Part shown: positions 42,636 through 50,271 of the stretch, piece by piece | Position numbering within the stretch: the stretch's first letter is position 1 | How the letters are laid out: each line of letters opens with the position of its first letter | Source: Rikenella microfusus | GTDB taxonomy: Bacteria > Bacteroidota > Bacteroidia > Bacteroidales > Tenuifilaceae | Direction of reading: 5' to 3' | Assembly (NCBI GenBank): GCA_020722565.1 | Contig: DYKO01000008.1 | Coordinates: 19,867-83,866, forward strand | DNA: 64,000 nt | Notes under the pieces: generated by a model | What the model was told of the DNA's origin: nothing | Database searches by the model: none | What the model saw: only the letters and a program-made list of their open reading frames with translations | Program-made: the position numbers and the translations under genes

Positions 42636-45278
42636 TTAGTTGAACCTATATGATAGTTTGACAAGGAAAACGCTATAGGGATGAGAACCTATTAAGTTAT
42701 CAACATCTCCGGTAAATGAATTGGAATACTCAGCGGTATAAGCCTGTTTATCGAGTGTCCAGACAAAGTAAACCGTTGAACCAGGGCGATACTCCCAGCG
42801 AAGTATTAAGTTGGACTGCAGGCTCATGTAGTTGAAGTTATAATTTGAAAATGTATAATCGGAGGTACCGTTGATATCCTCATCAATTAGATACTCATTA
42901 TTGACCTCGTCAAAAGTTAGCTGATTATTACTATAGGTTATAAAACGTTCGGAATACTTATCATCCCTGGGATTGGTAATATATTTAAAATTGGAATATT
43001 TTCCACTGGTAAGATAGGGTCGGCCATAGTACTGTATCGATAAATCAGGATTTATGCTGTACTCCACACGTAACGATAGAGTGTAGGTTTTTCTATTGAG
43101 CTGCCCCTGAATGTATCGGATATCGTTCTGATAGGAAACATTAGCAACATATTCCAATTGGCTGTTGCTGGTTGAGTACGAAGGGCTTAATTTTAGTAAT
43201 AAACTATTTAACGGACGATAAGCCATTGACAAACGAACACTCTGGTTCATGGATGAGTTTTGATCGCCCAGATATGTGCTACCCGATAAACCAACTATAA
43301 ATTTTTTACGATCATCGGAGCTGAGCGAATACCATACCTTCCATCCCCCGGGTAATTTCAGAGCGGGTCCGCCTCTAAGGGCAGAAACATCGAGTTTTTG
43401 GCCATCCCAATTGATTCCTGTTCCTAAATACCAGTAATTAGGAAACTGCATGTTCAAATTAACATTGGCACCTTTATATAGCGACTCACCACCAAAGTTC
43501 CAGCCTGTCCACTGATTAAAATTTATGTTGATGTTTCGATAAAACTTTGTGGGTTCCCAGTAACGAAATCCAACCCATACCACCTGAAAGATATCATCAA
43601 CATTTTGTACAAAACCAATATCATTTATTTCGAGTTGTGGTGAACGCCAAGCAAGTCCAGCCATATATCGAATATGCCCTTCTCCTACCTTTCCAAAATT
43701 AAGCAAACCACCTGTTCCAGAAAGAGATGTTTTTAAAGAGTCGATTCTAACATGTTTAATATCGGGACGCTGAAAGTAACGTGCCGAACTGGTTTGGGTT
43801 TGCAGAATGGCTTGACTTGTGCCATTAACATAACTACCGTAAAGTTTAGCCGACAGCATATACTTTTTGTTTGCCCACAGGTGTAATAAATCGATTCCTC
43901 CCGAAAAGGCATTTCTATGATAGTGGTCCTGTATAATCTCGTTAAGACTGCGATTGGCAGCAGTGGCCATACCTGAAATTACGGTGTTCCCGTCGTTAAA
44001 TTCCTTTTTCAAACTTGCAACGGTATAGTTGGTTAAGGGCTCCACCATATCGTGACTACGGTATCCAGCCGAGTCGATCAATGCATAGGTGTTGCCTGTA
44101 ATACTTTCCACTAACCCAACCGACATGCCATTACTTGTTCTCCCGGTTATTTTAGCAGCACCAAGGATTGTAGCGTTCGATGGAATACTTGCGTATTCAT
44201 TATCATTCAGATTAGGATATAATTGGGGTGAGCGGCCAATTCTCCGAGAGTAGAAAAGATTGTTAGAAGCCAGATCGCCATCGCCAAACATTAGCGGGAA
44301 GGTAAGCAAATTACCTCCCTCGACAAAGAACGGTCGTTTCTCTTCAAAATAGGTTTCAAACGCTGTGAGATTAACCACGGCAGGGTCGGCCTCAACCTGA
44401 CCAAAATCGGGGTTAACGGTAAGATCAAGAGTAAAATTGTTGGTCAAGCCTACCTTGGCATCAAGCCCTGCATTAATTCCATTAAGTTTCCCGGTTCGAA
44501 AAGGATTACCGGCCTCCGGCCTAAATCGTTCTGTTTTGGTTACAACGTAGGGCATCACCTCAACCTGACGCTTAGGTGTTAAACCACGTAATCCGGTTAG
44601 CACACCAAACATATGAACAAAACCTGGTGCATCCTTGGGCACATGCTGCCAAAAATCGGTTTCCTGGTTTCTATGAATATATCGGGCTACCTGCAAACCC
44701 CAGGTTAACTCATCATCTTTATTAAAACGAAGTTGATTTAAAGGAATTTTAAACTCCGCACTCCATCCGTATGCTGTTCTGTGCGATTTGCCCCACCATA
44801 TGGGGTCCCAGTTGGAATCTTCCCTATCGCCGTTTTCTGTCATTACCATATCCATCTTTGAACCCGAAGCGCTGAGAGTAAAAATAAAGGCGGTTCGCTT
44901 ATCGAAGTAGCTGTCAACCCCTATAGCTACCCAATCGCCTTGAATGTTATCGCGACGGGTTACGCGGGTAATAATTTTTTCGGGTTCGGTATCATAAAGT
45001 TTAAAGGCAGCATAAAGGTAATCCTTGTCATAAGCAATCATGAACTCGGTATTTTGGGTAGGAACTGCTCCGTTATTGGGTTCATGCTGAGTAAACCCAC
45101 CATACCATTCTCCATGGGTCCAAACATCTTCATCAATATAACCGTCAATAACAGGGGGGGTTGGATTAATGGGATAGGCATTACAATTCTTTTTGGCTAC
45201 CGTTTGGGCATAAACTTTGGAAATAATACCAAATAAAACTAACAACGCAAGCAAAAGGTATCTTACAATCGTCAACAT
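42636..45278 (-). CDS. DUF5916 outer-membrane-type protein with CBM9-like N-terminal domain
   Basis: The 880-residue protein has a signal peptide ending YAQ. It is followed by a CBM9-like beta-sandwich (~35-230): PPVIDGYIDEDVWTHGEWYGGFTQHEPNNGAVPTQNTEF, then AAFKLYDTEPEKI. LDAKVGLTNNFTLDLTVNPDFGQVEADPAVVNLTAFETYFEEKRPFFVEGG is the DUF5916 core. The rest is rich in alternating aromatic strands and ends LVKLSYRFN, with a terminal aromatic residue, like an outer-membrane barrel. The function of the family is not established; a glycan or surface role is plausible. It is common in Bacteroidota. Confidence 0.88.
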   Translation of the reverse strand: MLTIVRYLLLALLVLFGIISKVYAQTVAKKNCNAYPINPTPPVIDGYIDEDVWTHGEWYGGFTQHEPNNGAVPTQNTEFMIAYDKDYLYAAFKLYDTEPEKIITRVTRRDNIQGDWVAIGVDSYFDKRTAFIFTLSASGSKMDMVMTENGDREDSNWDPIWWGKSHRTAYGWSAEFKIPLNQLRFNKDDELTWGLQVARYIHRNQETDFWQHVPKDAPGFVHMFGVLTGLRGLTPKRQVEVMPYVVTKTERFRPEAGNPFRTGKLNGINAGLDAKVGLTNNFTLDLTVNPDFGQVEADPAVVNLTAFETYFEEKRPFFVEGGNLLTFPLMFGDGDLASNNLFYSRRIGRSPQLYPNLNDNEYASIPSNATILGAAKITGRTSNGMSVGLVESITGNTYALIDSAGYRSHDMVEPLTNYTVASLKKEFNDGNTVISGMATAANRSLNEIIQDHYHRNAFSGGIDLLHLWANKKYMLSAKLYGSYVNGTSQAILQTQTSSARYFQRPDIKHVRIDSLKTSLSGTGGLLNFGKVGEGHIRYMAGLAWRSPQLEINDIGFVQNVDDIFQVVWVGFRYWEPTKFYRNININFNQWTGWNFGGESLYKGANVNLNMQFPNYWYLGTGINWDGQKLDVSALRGGPALKLPGGWKVWYSLSSDDRKKFIVGLSGSTYLGDQNSSMNQSVRLSMAYRPLNSLLLKLSPSYSTSNSQLEYVANVSYQNDIRYIQGQLNRKTYTLSLRVEYSINPDLSIQYYGRPYLTSGKYSNFKYITNPRDDKYSERFITYSNNQLTFDEVNNEYLIDEDINGTSDYTFSNYNFNYMSLQSNLILRWEYRPGSTVYFVWTLDKQAYTAEYSNSFTGDVDNLIGSHPYSVFLVKLSYRFN

Positions 45279-45363
45279 AATGATTTTTATTTCAATGACG
45301 ATCGTATGACAAGGATTGCTGCAATAAGTTAATTGTAAATTCGTTAAATACCGTTAAAGCGGT

Positions 45364-45843
45364 TTAAAAAAGAAATTTTTCCCTACCGGGATACCTGAAC
45401 CTCGACTTTGCAATTTCGTTAGGAAAAACAAAGTAATGAATATTCCCCGTAGTACAAATAACACCTTCACCATCAATAAAATCAACCGAGATGGTCACCA
45501 GGCGTTTTTCTCGTTTTGAAACCCTACCGCGAACTACTACCTGTCCCTTTTCAATAATTACTGGTTTTTTATAAAAAATTTCCATGCTATGGGTTACCCC
45601 TGCAGTTCCCTCTAAAACATAAACACACCAACTGGCTACCTCATCCATAATGGTAGCCTGAATACCTCCGTGTAGCACTCCAAAATATCCCTGAAAATTT
45701 TCATCGGGCATCCATCGTGTTTCCACAGTTTGGCTATTTTCATCATACCAAAAATTCAGCTTCAGTCCTATTGGATTTTTGCTGGAACAGCAAAAGCAAA
45801 AGTGTTCCGGCATTCCCTCGTATGGATTATTAACCTTCTTCAT
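45364..45843 (-). CDS. PaaI-family hotdog-fold thioesterase
   Basis: This 159-residue hotdog protein probably hydrolyses an acyl- or aryl-CoA thioester. It has CFCCSSKNPIGLKLNFWYDE, which includes four cysteines near the N-terminus and could bind a metal. GYFGVLHGGIQATIMDEVASW follows, the classic PaaI active-site stretch with HGG and the Asp/Glu on the next helix. It is divergent from the TetR regulator gene 113 bases away, across a palindrome-rich spacer, so it may be a target of that regulator. The substrate is unknown. Confidence 0.87.
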   Translation of the reverse strand: MKKVNNPYEGMPEHFCFCCSSKNPIGLKLNFWYDENSQTVETRWMPDENFQGYFGVLHGGIQATIMDEVASWCVYVLEGTAGVTHSMEIFYKKPVIIEKGQVVVRGRVSKREKRLVTISVDFIDGEGVICTTGNIHYFVFPNEIAKSRFRYPGREKFLF

Positions 45844-45902
45844 AAGTTTGACAATTAAAACATCTTTGCAATTTTAAAGTTATTTTAAAAAACTATTACG
45901 TA

Positions 45903-45929
45903 AAACATATGTTTATTTTAAACATATTT
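45903..45929. promoter_or_regulatory. Candidate TetR operator (AAACATATGTTT palindrome plus related half site)
   Basis: AAACATATGTTT (45903-45914) is a perfect 12-bp palindrome. The related AAACATATTT follows at 45920-45929, just before the TAATTTTG box (45933-45940) of the tetR gene. The placement suits autorepression and control of the divergent thioesterase gene. Confidence 0.5.
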
Positions 45930-45956
45930 TAATAATTTTGAAAAAACCTAACAACT

Positions 45957-46568
45957 ATGGATACCAAGCACGGAAGCGCAACACGATTAAAATTAATGGA
46001 AACCGCCCGGGAACTTTTTATTGCAAAAGGTGTTGACAGGGTTGGTGTTAGGGAAATTGCAGCCAAAGCCGGCGTTAACCTATCGCTAATGAATTACTAC
46101 TTCCAGAGTAAAGAAAATCTACTGGAAGAAATATTTGAACAATCCATTAAGGATAATGGACAAAAAATTAGACAAATTCTTAATGCCGAGCTACCGTTAG
46201 ACTCAAAAATTAAACTTTACGTAAATACCTATACTGATGTTTTAGTTGAAGATCCCCTATTGGTTCCCTTTGTGCTGTCCATAATTCACCGAAATGCTGA
46301 ACAAGCCCCCAGACTTAAGTCGGTGCACTCGCTTTACAATACTGAGGCATTTTCGAAACAACTGAGGCAAGAAGCAGAAAAGGGTCACATACGAAATATT
46401 GATCCCGAGCAGTTTTTTATTAGCATGATATCACTAATACTTTTTCCGTTTGCCATAAAACCCCTGATTGCCTATCGAATGGGGTTAAATTCTGAGGAAA
46501 TGGCTAAATTTTTGGAAGATCGAAGAGAGCATATTTATATTATGCTTATGGCTACATTGCGGCCATAG
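45957..46568 (+). CDS. TetR family transcriptional regulator
   Basis: This is a one-domain DNA-binding repressor with a ligand pocket. The N-terminal TETR helix-turn-helix is ARELFIAKGVDRVGVREIAAKAGVNLSLMNYYFQSKENLLEEIF (residues ~15-58), with a typical recognition helix. The C-terminal part is helical and has no assigned ligand. The 203-residue length is normal. A TAATTTTG -7 box lies 17 bases upstream of the ATG, overlapping the candidate operator, which supports autoregulation. It is convergent with the DUF721 gene, whose stop lies 5 bases past its own. Confidence 0.92.
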   Translation: MDTKHGSATRLKLMETARELFIAKGVDRVGVREIAAKAGVNLSLMNYYFQSKENLLEEIFEQSIKDNGQKIRQILNAELPLDSKIKLYVNTYTDVLVEDPLLVPFVLSIIHRNAEQAPRLKSVHSLYNTEAFSKQLRQEAEKGHIRNIDPEQFFISMISLILFPFAIKPLIAYRMGLNSEEMAKFLEDRREHIYIMLMATLRP

Positions 46569-46573
46569 ACTGA

Positions 46574-46864
46574 CTACAACAACCGTATCTCTTTTACCAT
46601 GTCTTTTTCGTAAAAAGCATTAATGTGTTGAGCAAGTTCCCCTTTGCGCATGTGTAGCTCATGCCGCAAAACGGAAGAATTTAGTTTTAAAGTAAGAACA
46701 CCATTCTTGAATTTAATATCAGTGGTGTGAAGAGCAATCTCCCTACCGGCAACTTTTTCCCAATCGGCAATAATGGTCGCCTGGCTAAAATTATCCTGCC
46801 ATTTCATGGTTTCGATTAATGCCTTAATGGCATCGCCCAGCGATTTTATATTATGGTCACTCAT
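46574..46864 (-). CDS. DUF721 (DciA-like) protein
   Basis: The 96-residue protein contains LGDAIKALIETMKWQDNFSQATIIADWEKVAGREIALHT and then VLTLKLNSSVLRHELHMRKGELAQHIN, the DUF721 pattern. DciA proteins of this family load the replicative helicase in bacteria that lack DnaC/DnaI. Here the gene lies 8 bases downstream of recF, the usual arrangement in Bacteroidota. It lacks the extra N-terminal extension found in some DciA proteins, so the helicase-loading role is inference. Confidence 0.88.
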   Translation of the reverse strand: MSDHNIKSLGDAIKALIETMKWQDNFSQATIIADWEKVAGREIALHTTDIKFKNGVLTLKLNSSVLRHELHMRKGELAQHINAFYEKDMVKEIRLL

Positions 46865-46872
46865 ATATACCG

Positions 46873-47982
46873 CTACTTTGATGCAACAATTTCAAATTCC
46901 GAATTCTCAACCCTGTAGAGCTTATACCCAGATGAAACCCTTTGCAAAACCTCCTCAAGCCTATGCTTATTGGTATCAGTAATAAAAATTTGTCCAAAAC
47001 CATCGTGGGCAACCAGTTCAATGAGCTGATTTACCCTATTAAAATCAAGTTTATCAAAAATATCATCGAACAGCAGCAAGGGTTTTAACCCCGATACTTT
47101 TGAAATGAAATCGAACTGAGCCAACTTAAGGGCAATAAGATAGGTTTTTTGCTGTCCCTGTGAGCCCTCTCTGCGAATGGGGTACCCATCAATGGTAAAT
47201 GCAAGGTCATCGCGATGCACGCCAACCGAGGTAAACTGGAGTGTCCTATCTTTCTCTATGTTTTCTCGCAACAGTTCCCCTGCAGTTGAATCGTTAAGGT
47301 GAGAGCGATACGAAATAGAAACGCTCTCCTGCCCAGCGGAAACCTTACGATAGTACTCCTGAAAGATGGGAATTAGTTGTTCAACAAAGGCCTTCCGTTT
47401 GGAATGAATGACAGTGGCATATTCAGCAAGTTGAATATCAATGGCCTCCAGCAAGTCGTATGAAAAATGATTTCGCGACGCAGCTTTTAACAGGCTGTTT
47501 CGGTGTGCAATCAATTTATTGTAGCGAATAACCTCATCAAGATATATTCTGTCAATTTGTGAAATCACACCATTCATATAACGCCTGCGTTCTTCGCCGC
47601 TTCCTTCCACCAGTTCCCCGTCGATAGGCGAAACCAGAACCACCGGAAGTAATCCGATATGATCGGTTAAACGCTCATACTCCTTACCATTACGTTTAAA
47701 TACTTTACCTTCGCCCAGTTTAAGCCCACAATGAATATTCTCATCCATGTTGAGCCGGGAATACAATCCCTGCAGCATGAAAAAATCCTGACCATGACGA
47801 ATTATCTGGCTATCACTAAGGGTAGCAGAACTTTTACACATGGAAAGGTAGTAGATGGCATCGAGCAGATTGGTTTTACCCTGTCCGTTGTTGCCCACAA
47901 AGCAGTTTATCTTGGTATCTAAATCAATATCAATGTGCGGAATAGACTTAAAGTTTATGATCGTTAAGCGTTTAAGAAACAT
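46873..47982 (-). CDS. recF: DNA replication and repair protein RecF
   Basis: This SMC-like ATPase loads RecA at gaps and helps restart stalled forks. The 369 residues have Walker A FVGNNGQGKTNLL (residues 29-41), the signature REGSQGQQKTYLIALKLAQ, and Walker B PLLLFDDIFDKLD. Other hallmarks are SPIDGELVEGSGEERRRYMN and FTSVGVHRDDLAF, both typical of RecF. A 19-base perfect palindrome (47987-48005) lies 5 bases before the start codon, next to a TACCTTTG -7 box. It is divergent from the TPR gene and followed by the DUF721 gene. Confidence 0.97.
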   Translation of the reverse strand: MFLKRLTIINFKSIPHIDIDLDTKINCFVGNNGQGKTNLLDAIYYLSMCKSSATLSDSQIIRHGQDFFMLQGLYSRLNMDENIHCGLKLGEGKVFKRNGKEYERLTDHIGLLPVVLVSPIDGELVEGSGEERRRYMNGVISQIDRIYLDEVIRYNKLIAHRNSLLKAASRNHFSYDLLEAIDIQLAEYATVIHSKRKAFVEQLIPIFQEYYRKVSAGQESVSISYRSHLNDSTAGELLRENIEKDRTLQFTSVGVHRDDLAFTIDGYPIRREGSQGQQKTYLIALKLAQFDFISKVSGLKPLLLFDDIFDKLDFNRVNQLIELVAHDGFGQIFITDTNKHRLEEVLQRVSSGYKLYRVENSEFEIVASK

Positions 47983-47986
47983 AACT

Positions 47987-48012
47987 GTAAACTATGATAG
48001 TTTACAAAGGTA
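47987..48012 (-). promoter_or_regulatory. recF -7 box (TACCTTTG) overlapping a 19-bp palindrome
   Basis: Plus-strand CAAAGGTA (48005-48012) reads TACCTTTG on the recF strand. GTAAACTAT-G-ATAGTTTAC (47987-48005) is perfectly symmetric and covers the expected start of transcription and the region before the recF ATG. It could be a repressor site or an mRNA hairpin at the start codon. Confidence 0.55.
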
Positions 48013-48061
48013 ATTAAACCGAAAATGTTTGCCTAAAATTTCGTGATTTTACAAAAACCAT

Positions 48062-48069
48062 TACTTTTG
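48062..48069 (+). promoter_or_regulatory. -7 box upstream of the TPR protein gene
   Basis: TACTTTTG fits TAnnTTTG and lies 31 bases before the ATG at 48101. The nearest TTTG upstream is 30 bases away, too far for a standard -33 box, so the match is partial. Confidence 0.45.
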
Positions 48070-48100
48070 CGTTTGCTTTGTAAAATTAATTATCATAATT

Positions 48101-48790
48101 ATGGCAAAAAATAAGAAACAGGAAGTAAACGATACCGTTGAGACAATTGACAATGCCCTATCCAGAACTGAACGGTTCATTGAGCAGAACCAAAAAAGCC
48201 TTACCATTATTGTAGTAGCAATACTGGCAATAGTAGCTATTTACTTTGGTTACAAGAGGCTATACCTTGCACCCAAAGAGAATGAGGCTCGCTCACAAAT
48301 ATTTCAGGCTCAGTACTACTTTGAACAGGATTCGCTCCGTTTAGCACTCAACGGGAATGAAAACGACCTGGGTTTTCTGCAGATTGCAAATAAGTATGGC
48401 ATGACCAAAACCGGCAATCTGGCCAACTATTATGTTGGTATTTGCTACCGCGAAATGGGAGAATACCAAAAGGCTATTGAATACCTGAAAAAATTCGATG
48501 CAGGCGACCAAATGGTTACCCCCATTGCCTATGGCGCCATTGGCGATTGCTACGTTGAGTTGAGCCAGCTAAAAGAAGCAGCCAAATTTTACTTGAAGGC
48601 AGCTAAGTACGTTAAAAACGATTTCACATCGCCTATCTTTTTCAAAAAAGCCGGCATGGTTTACGAGGAGCTCAATCAATATGATAAAGCACTTGATCTT
48701 TACAAAACAATCTTGAACGAATATCCAAAAAGCATTGAGGCAAGGGATATCGAAAAAGATATTGCACGCCTGAACGCTCTCATGAAATAG
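48101..48790 (+). CDS. Membrane-anchored TPR protein
   Basis: The 229-residue protein has a charged N-terminus and one membrane span (residues ~37-56, LTIIVVAILAIVAIYFGYKR). A short helical linker follows, then three to four tetratricopeptide repeats: LANYYVGICYREMGEYQKAIEYL, VTPIAYGAIGDCYVELSQLKEAAKFYLKAA and KKAGMVYEELNQYDKALDLYKTILNEYP. The shape resembles YfgM-like proteins that hold periplasmic clients near the Sec translocon or BepA-type factors; that role is inference. A strong terminator follows at 48812-48841. It is divergent from recF. Confidence 0.85.
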   Translation: MAKNKKQEVNDTVETIDNALSRTERFIEQNQKSLTIIVVAILAIVAIYFGYKRLYLAPKENEARSQIFQAQYYFEQDSLRLALNGNENDLGFLQIANKYGMTKTGNLANYYVGICYREMGEYQKAIEYLKKFDAGDQMVTPIAYGAIGDCYVELSQLKEAAKFYLKAAKYVKNDFTSPIFFKKAGMVYEELNQYDKALDLYKTILNEYPKSIEARDIEKDIARLNALMK

Positions 48791-48811
48791 GCAGCAATGC
48801 CTTTTATTTCA

Positions 48812-48841
48812 GGGGTGCAAAGCAACTGCACCCCCTTTTTT
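48812..48841 (+). terminator. Intrinsic terminator of the TPR gene
   Basis: GGGGTGCA-aagcaac-TGCACCCC (8-bp GC-rich stem) ends in CTTTTTT. It lies 21 bases past the stop at 48790. Confidence 0.92.
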
Positions 48842-48857
48842 AATTATCAATTTACTG

Positions 48858-48865
48858 TAACTTTG
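48858..48865 (+). promoter_or_regulatory. -7 box upstream of ribH
   Basis: TAACTTTG lies 12 bases before the ATG at 48878, with TTTT instead of TTTG at the -33 position. Transcription would begin only a few bases before the start codon, implying a very short leader and no FMN riboswitch. Confidence 0.5.
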
Positions 48866-48877
48866 AAATAAAAAGCT

Positions 48878-49381
48878 ATGGCAACCCATCTTAAAAACTT
48901 ATCGACGTACGATTCCAATCAAATTCCCTCGGCAAAGGAGATGAAATTTGGAATTGTGGTATCGGACTGGAACGATCAGGTCACCCACAAGTTGCTTGAG
49001 GGTGCCTACAGCACCCTTTTGGAGCACGGCGCAAAAGAAGAAAACATAATGGTTAAGCATGTACCTGGTGCATTTGAGCTAACCCTTGGCGGACAGTTTA
49101 TGGCCGAATACGCCGATTTGGATGCAGTAATTTGTCTGGGCTCTGTTATACAGGGAGAAACCCGCCACTTCGATTTTATTTGTCAGGGCGTAACCTACGG
49201 TATCACCGAGCTCAACCTGAACTATAACATTCCCTTTATTTTTGGGGTGCTCACCACCGATAATCTGGAACAGGCTCTTGATCGTGCTGAAGGAAAACAC
49301 GGTAACAAGGGCGTTGAGGCAGCTGTTACTGCCATTAAAATGGCCGCGCTCCAAAAAGACATGGAAGAGTTGGAGGGTTAA
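48878..49381 (+). CDS. ribH: 6,7-Dimethyl-8-ribityllumazine synthase
   Basis: The enzyme joins 5-amino-6-ribitylaminouracil with 3,4-dihydroxybutanone phosphate, the penultimate step to riboflavin. The 167-residue protein has FGIVVSDWNDQVTHKLLEGA, VKHVPGAFELTLGGQFM (substrate site) and AVICLGSVIQGETRHFDFICQGV with the catalytic His. IPFIFGVLTTDNLEQALDRAEGKHGNKG follows. A slightly long N-terminal extension precedes the core. No other rib genes are nearby, so it is a separate unit; the terminator of the TPR gene lies just before it. Confidence 0.98.
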   Translation: MATHLKNLSTYDSNQIPSAKEMKFGIVVSDWNDQVTHKLLEGAYSTLLEHGAKEENIMVKHVPGAFELTLGGQFMAEYADLDAVICLGSVIQGETRHFDFICQGVTYGITELNLNYNIPFIFGVLTTDNLEQALDRAEGKHGNKGVEAAVTAIKMAALQKDMEELEG

Positions 49382-49443
49382 TTAATTAAACACTCTAAAA
49401 GTCAGTCGTATAGCCATTTTTAAAGCATATTTGGCAAAAATTG

Positions 49444-49474
49444 CTTGTGGAATAGGAGTAAAATATTACTTTTG
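49444..49474 (+). promoter_or_regulatory. Promoter of the tRNA-Tyr/tRNA-Thr unit
   Basis: CTTG (49444-49447), 19 bases, TACTTTTG (49467-49474). The tRNA-Tyr 5' end follows 22 bases later. The same CTTG variant occurs in the promoter near 63872. Confidence 0.6.
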
Positions 49475-49496
49475 CAACGCGTTTCTTGAAGCATTA

Positions 49497-49579
49497 GGGG
49501 AGATACCAAAGTGGCCAACTGGGGCAGACTGTAAATCTGCTGGCTTATGCCTTCGTAGGTTCGAATCCTGCTCTCCCCA
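49497..49579 (+). tRNA. tRNA-Tyr (anticodon GTA)
   Basis: The acceptor arm GGGGAGA pairs with TCTCCCC. The anticodon stem GCAGA/TCTGC surrounds CTGTAAA with GTA. The long variable arm (TGGCTTATGCCTTCG region) marks a class II tRNA, as expected for bacterial tRNA-Tyr. CCA is not encoded. Confidence 0.96.
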
Positions 49580-49586
49580 CATCTCC

Positions 49587-49661
49587 GCCGATGTAGCTCA
49601 GGGGTAGAGCACTTCCTTGGTAAGGAAGGGGTCACGAGTTCAATTCTCGTCATCGGCTCCA
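49587..49661 (+). tRNA. tRNA-Thr (anticodon GGT)
   Basis: The acceptor arm GCCGATG pairs with CATCGGC. The anticodon stem CTTCC/GGAAG surrounds TTGGTAA with GGT. Mature bases run to 49658, and CCA is encoded at 49659-49661. It lies 7 bases after tRNA-Tyr in the same unit. Confidence 0.95.
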
Positions 49662-49680
49662 TCTCTTTTTTTCCCAACTT

Positions 49681-50271
49681 CTACATTTTAAGACAATTCA
49701 GGGTGTAGTTTCTGCTGCTTCCATACTGCACAAACTCATTAAATCCTGCCTTTAGGGCTAACGCTATAACCTGATTGGATTCCAGCCTATCGGGATCACC
49801 AGCCAATTCAGATATGGAAAGCATACCATTGGGACTAAGCATTCGGTAAAACTCGGACATATACACTTCCTTGTTTTCAACTTCACCCAATACGGTAACC
49901 AAAAAAATTCTATCAAACACTTGGTCGGGAAACGAGAATGAATTACCGTTACAATGATAATACTCCACATTATCAATCCTTCGTCGTTGCAACCTTCGCT
50001 TTGCAAGGACAAGCATTTCAGTTTGAATGTCTGCCAGTACCAGTTGCCCCTGCTTTAAAAACATTGCTATCGGAACACTAAAGTAACCAGGGCCAGGCCC
50101 CACCTCAAGCACTCGATGATTCGGCTCAAGTGATAATCTTTTTATAAGCTTTTGAGGCGAAAGAAATAAATTACGAAGAGGAATTAGTAAAGTAAAGGCC
50201 ATCTGATAGGGAAAAATGCCTTTTGAGGCGAACCTGCGTATAACATCATCAGACGAACTATTGGCTTTCAT
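49681..50271 (-). CDS. Class I SAM-dependent methyltransferase
   Basis: The Rossmann-fold methyltransferase has a near-typical SAM-binding motif I, NHRVLEVGPGPGYFSVPIAMFLKQGQLVLADIQ, followed by RRRIDNVEYYHCNGNSFSF and DRIFLVTVLGEVE. The substrate is unknown; the family includes lipid and small-molecule methylases. A hydrophobic N-terminal segment (FPYQMAFTLLIPLRNLFLSP) could attach it to the membrane. I prefer the ATG at 50271 because it overlaps the M14 peptidase gene by only 14 bases; a frame from 50298 is open too. It is the last gene after the M14 peptidase gene on this strand. Confidence 0.85.
   Translation of the reverse strand: MKANSSSDDVIRRFASKGIFPYQMAFTLLIPLRNLFLSPQKLIKRLSLEPNHRVLEVGPGPGYFSVPIAMFLKQGQLVLADIQTEMLVLAKRRLQRRRIDNVEYYHCNGNSFSFPDQVFDRIFLVTVLGEVENKEVYMSEFYRMLSPNGMLSISELAGDPDRLESNQVIALALKAGFNEFVQYGSSRNYTLNCLKM

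Noticed and set aside
49420..49677. Open frame of 85 codons on the minus strand with an RIELVTPSLPRKCSTPELHRR-like product
   Set aside because: It is antisense to the tRNA-Tyr and tRNA-Thr genes. This kind of product is a well-known artefact of translating tRNA complements.
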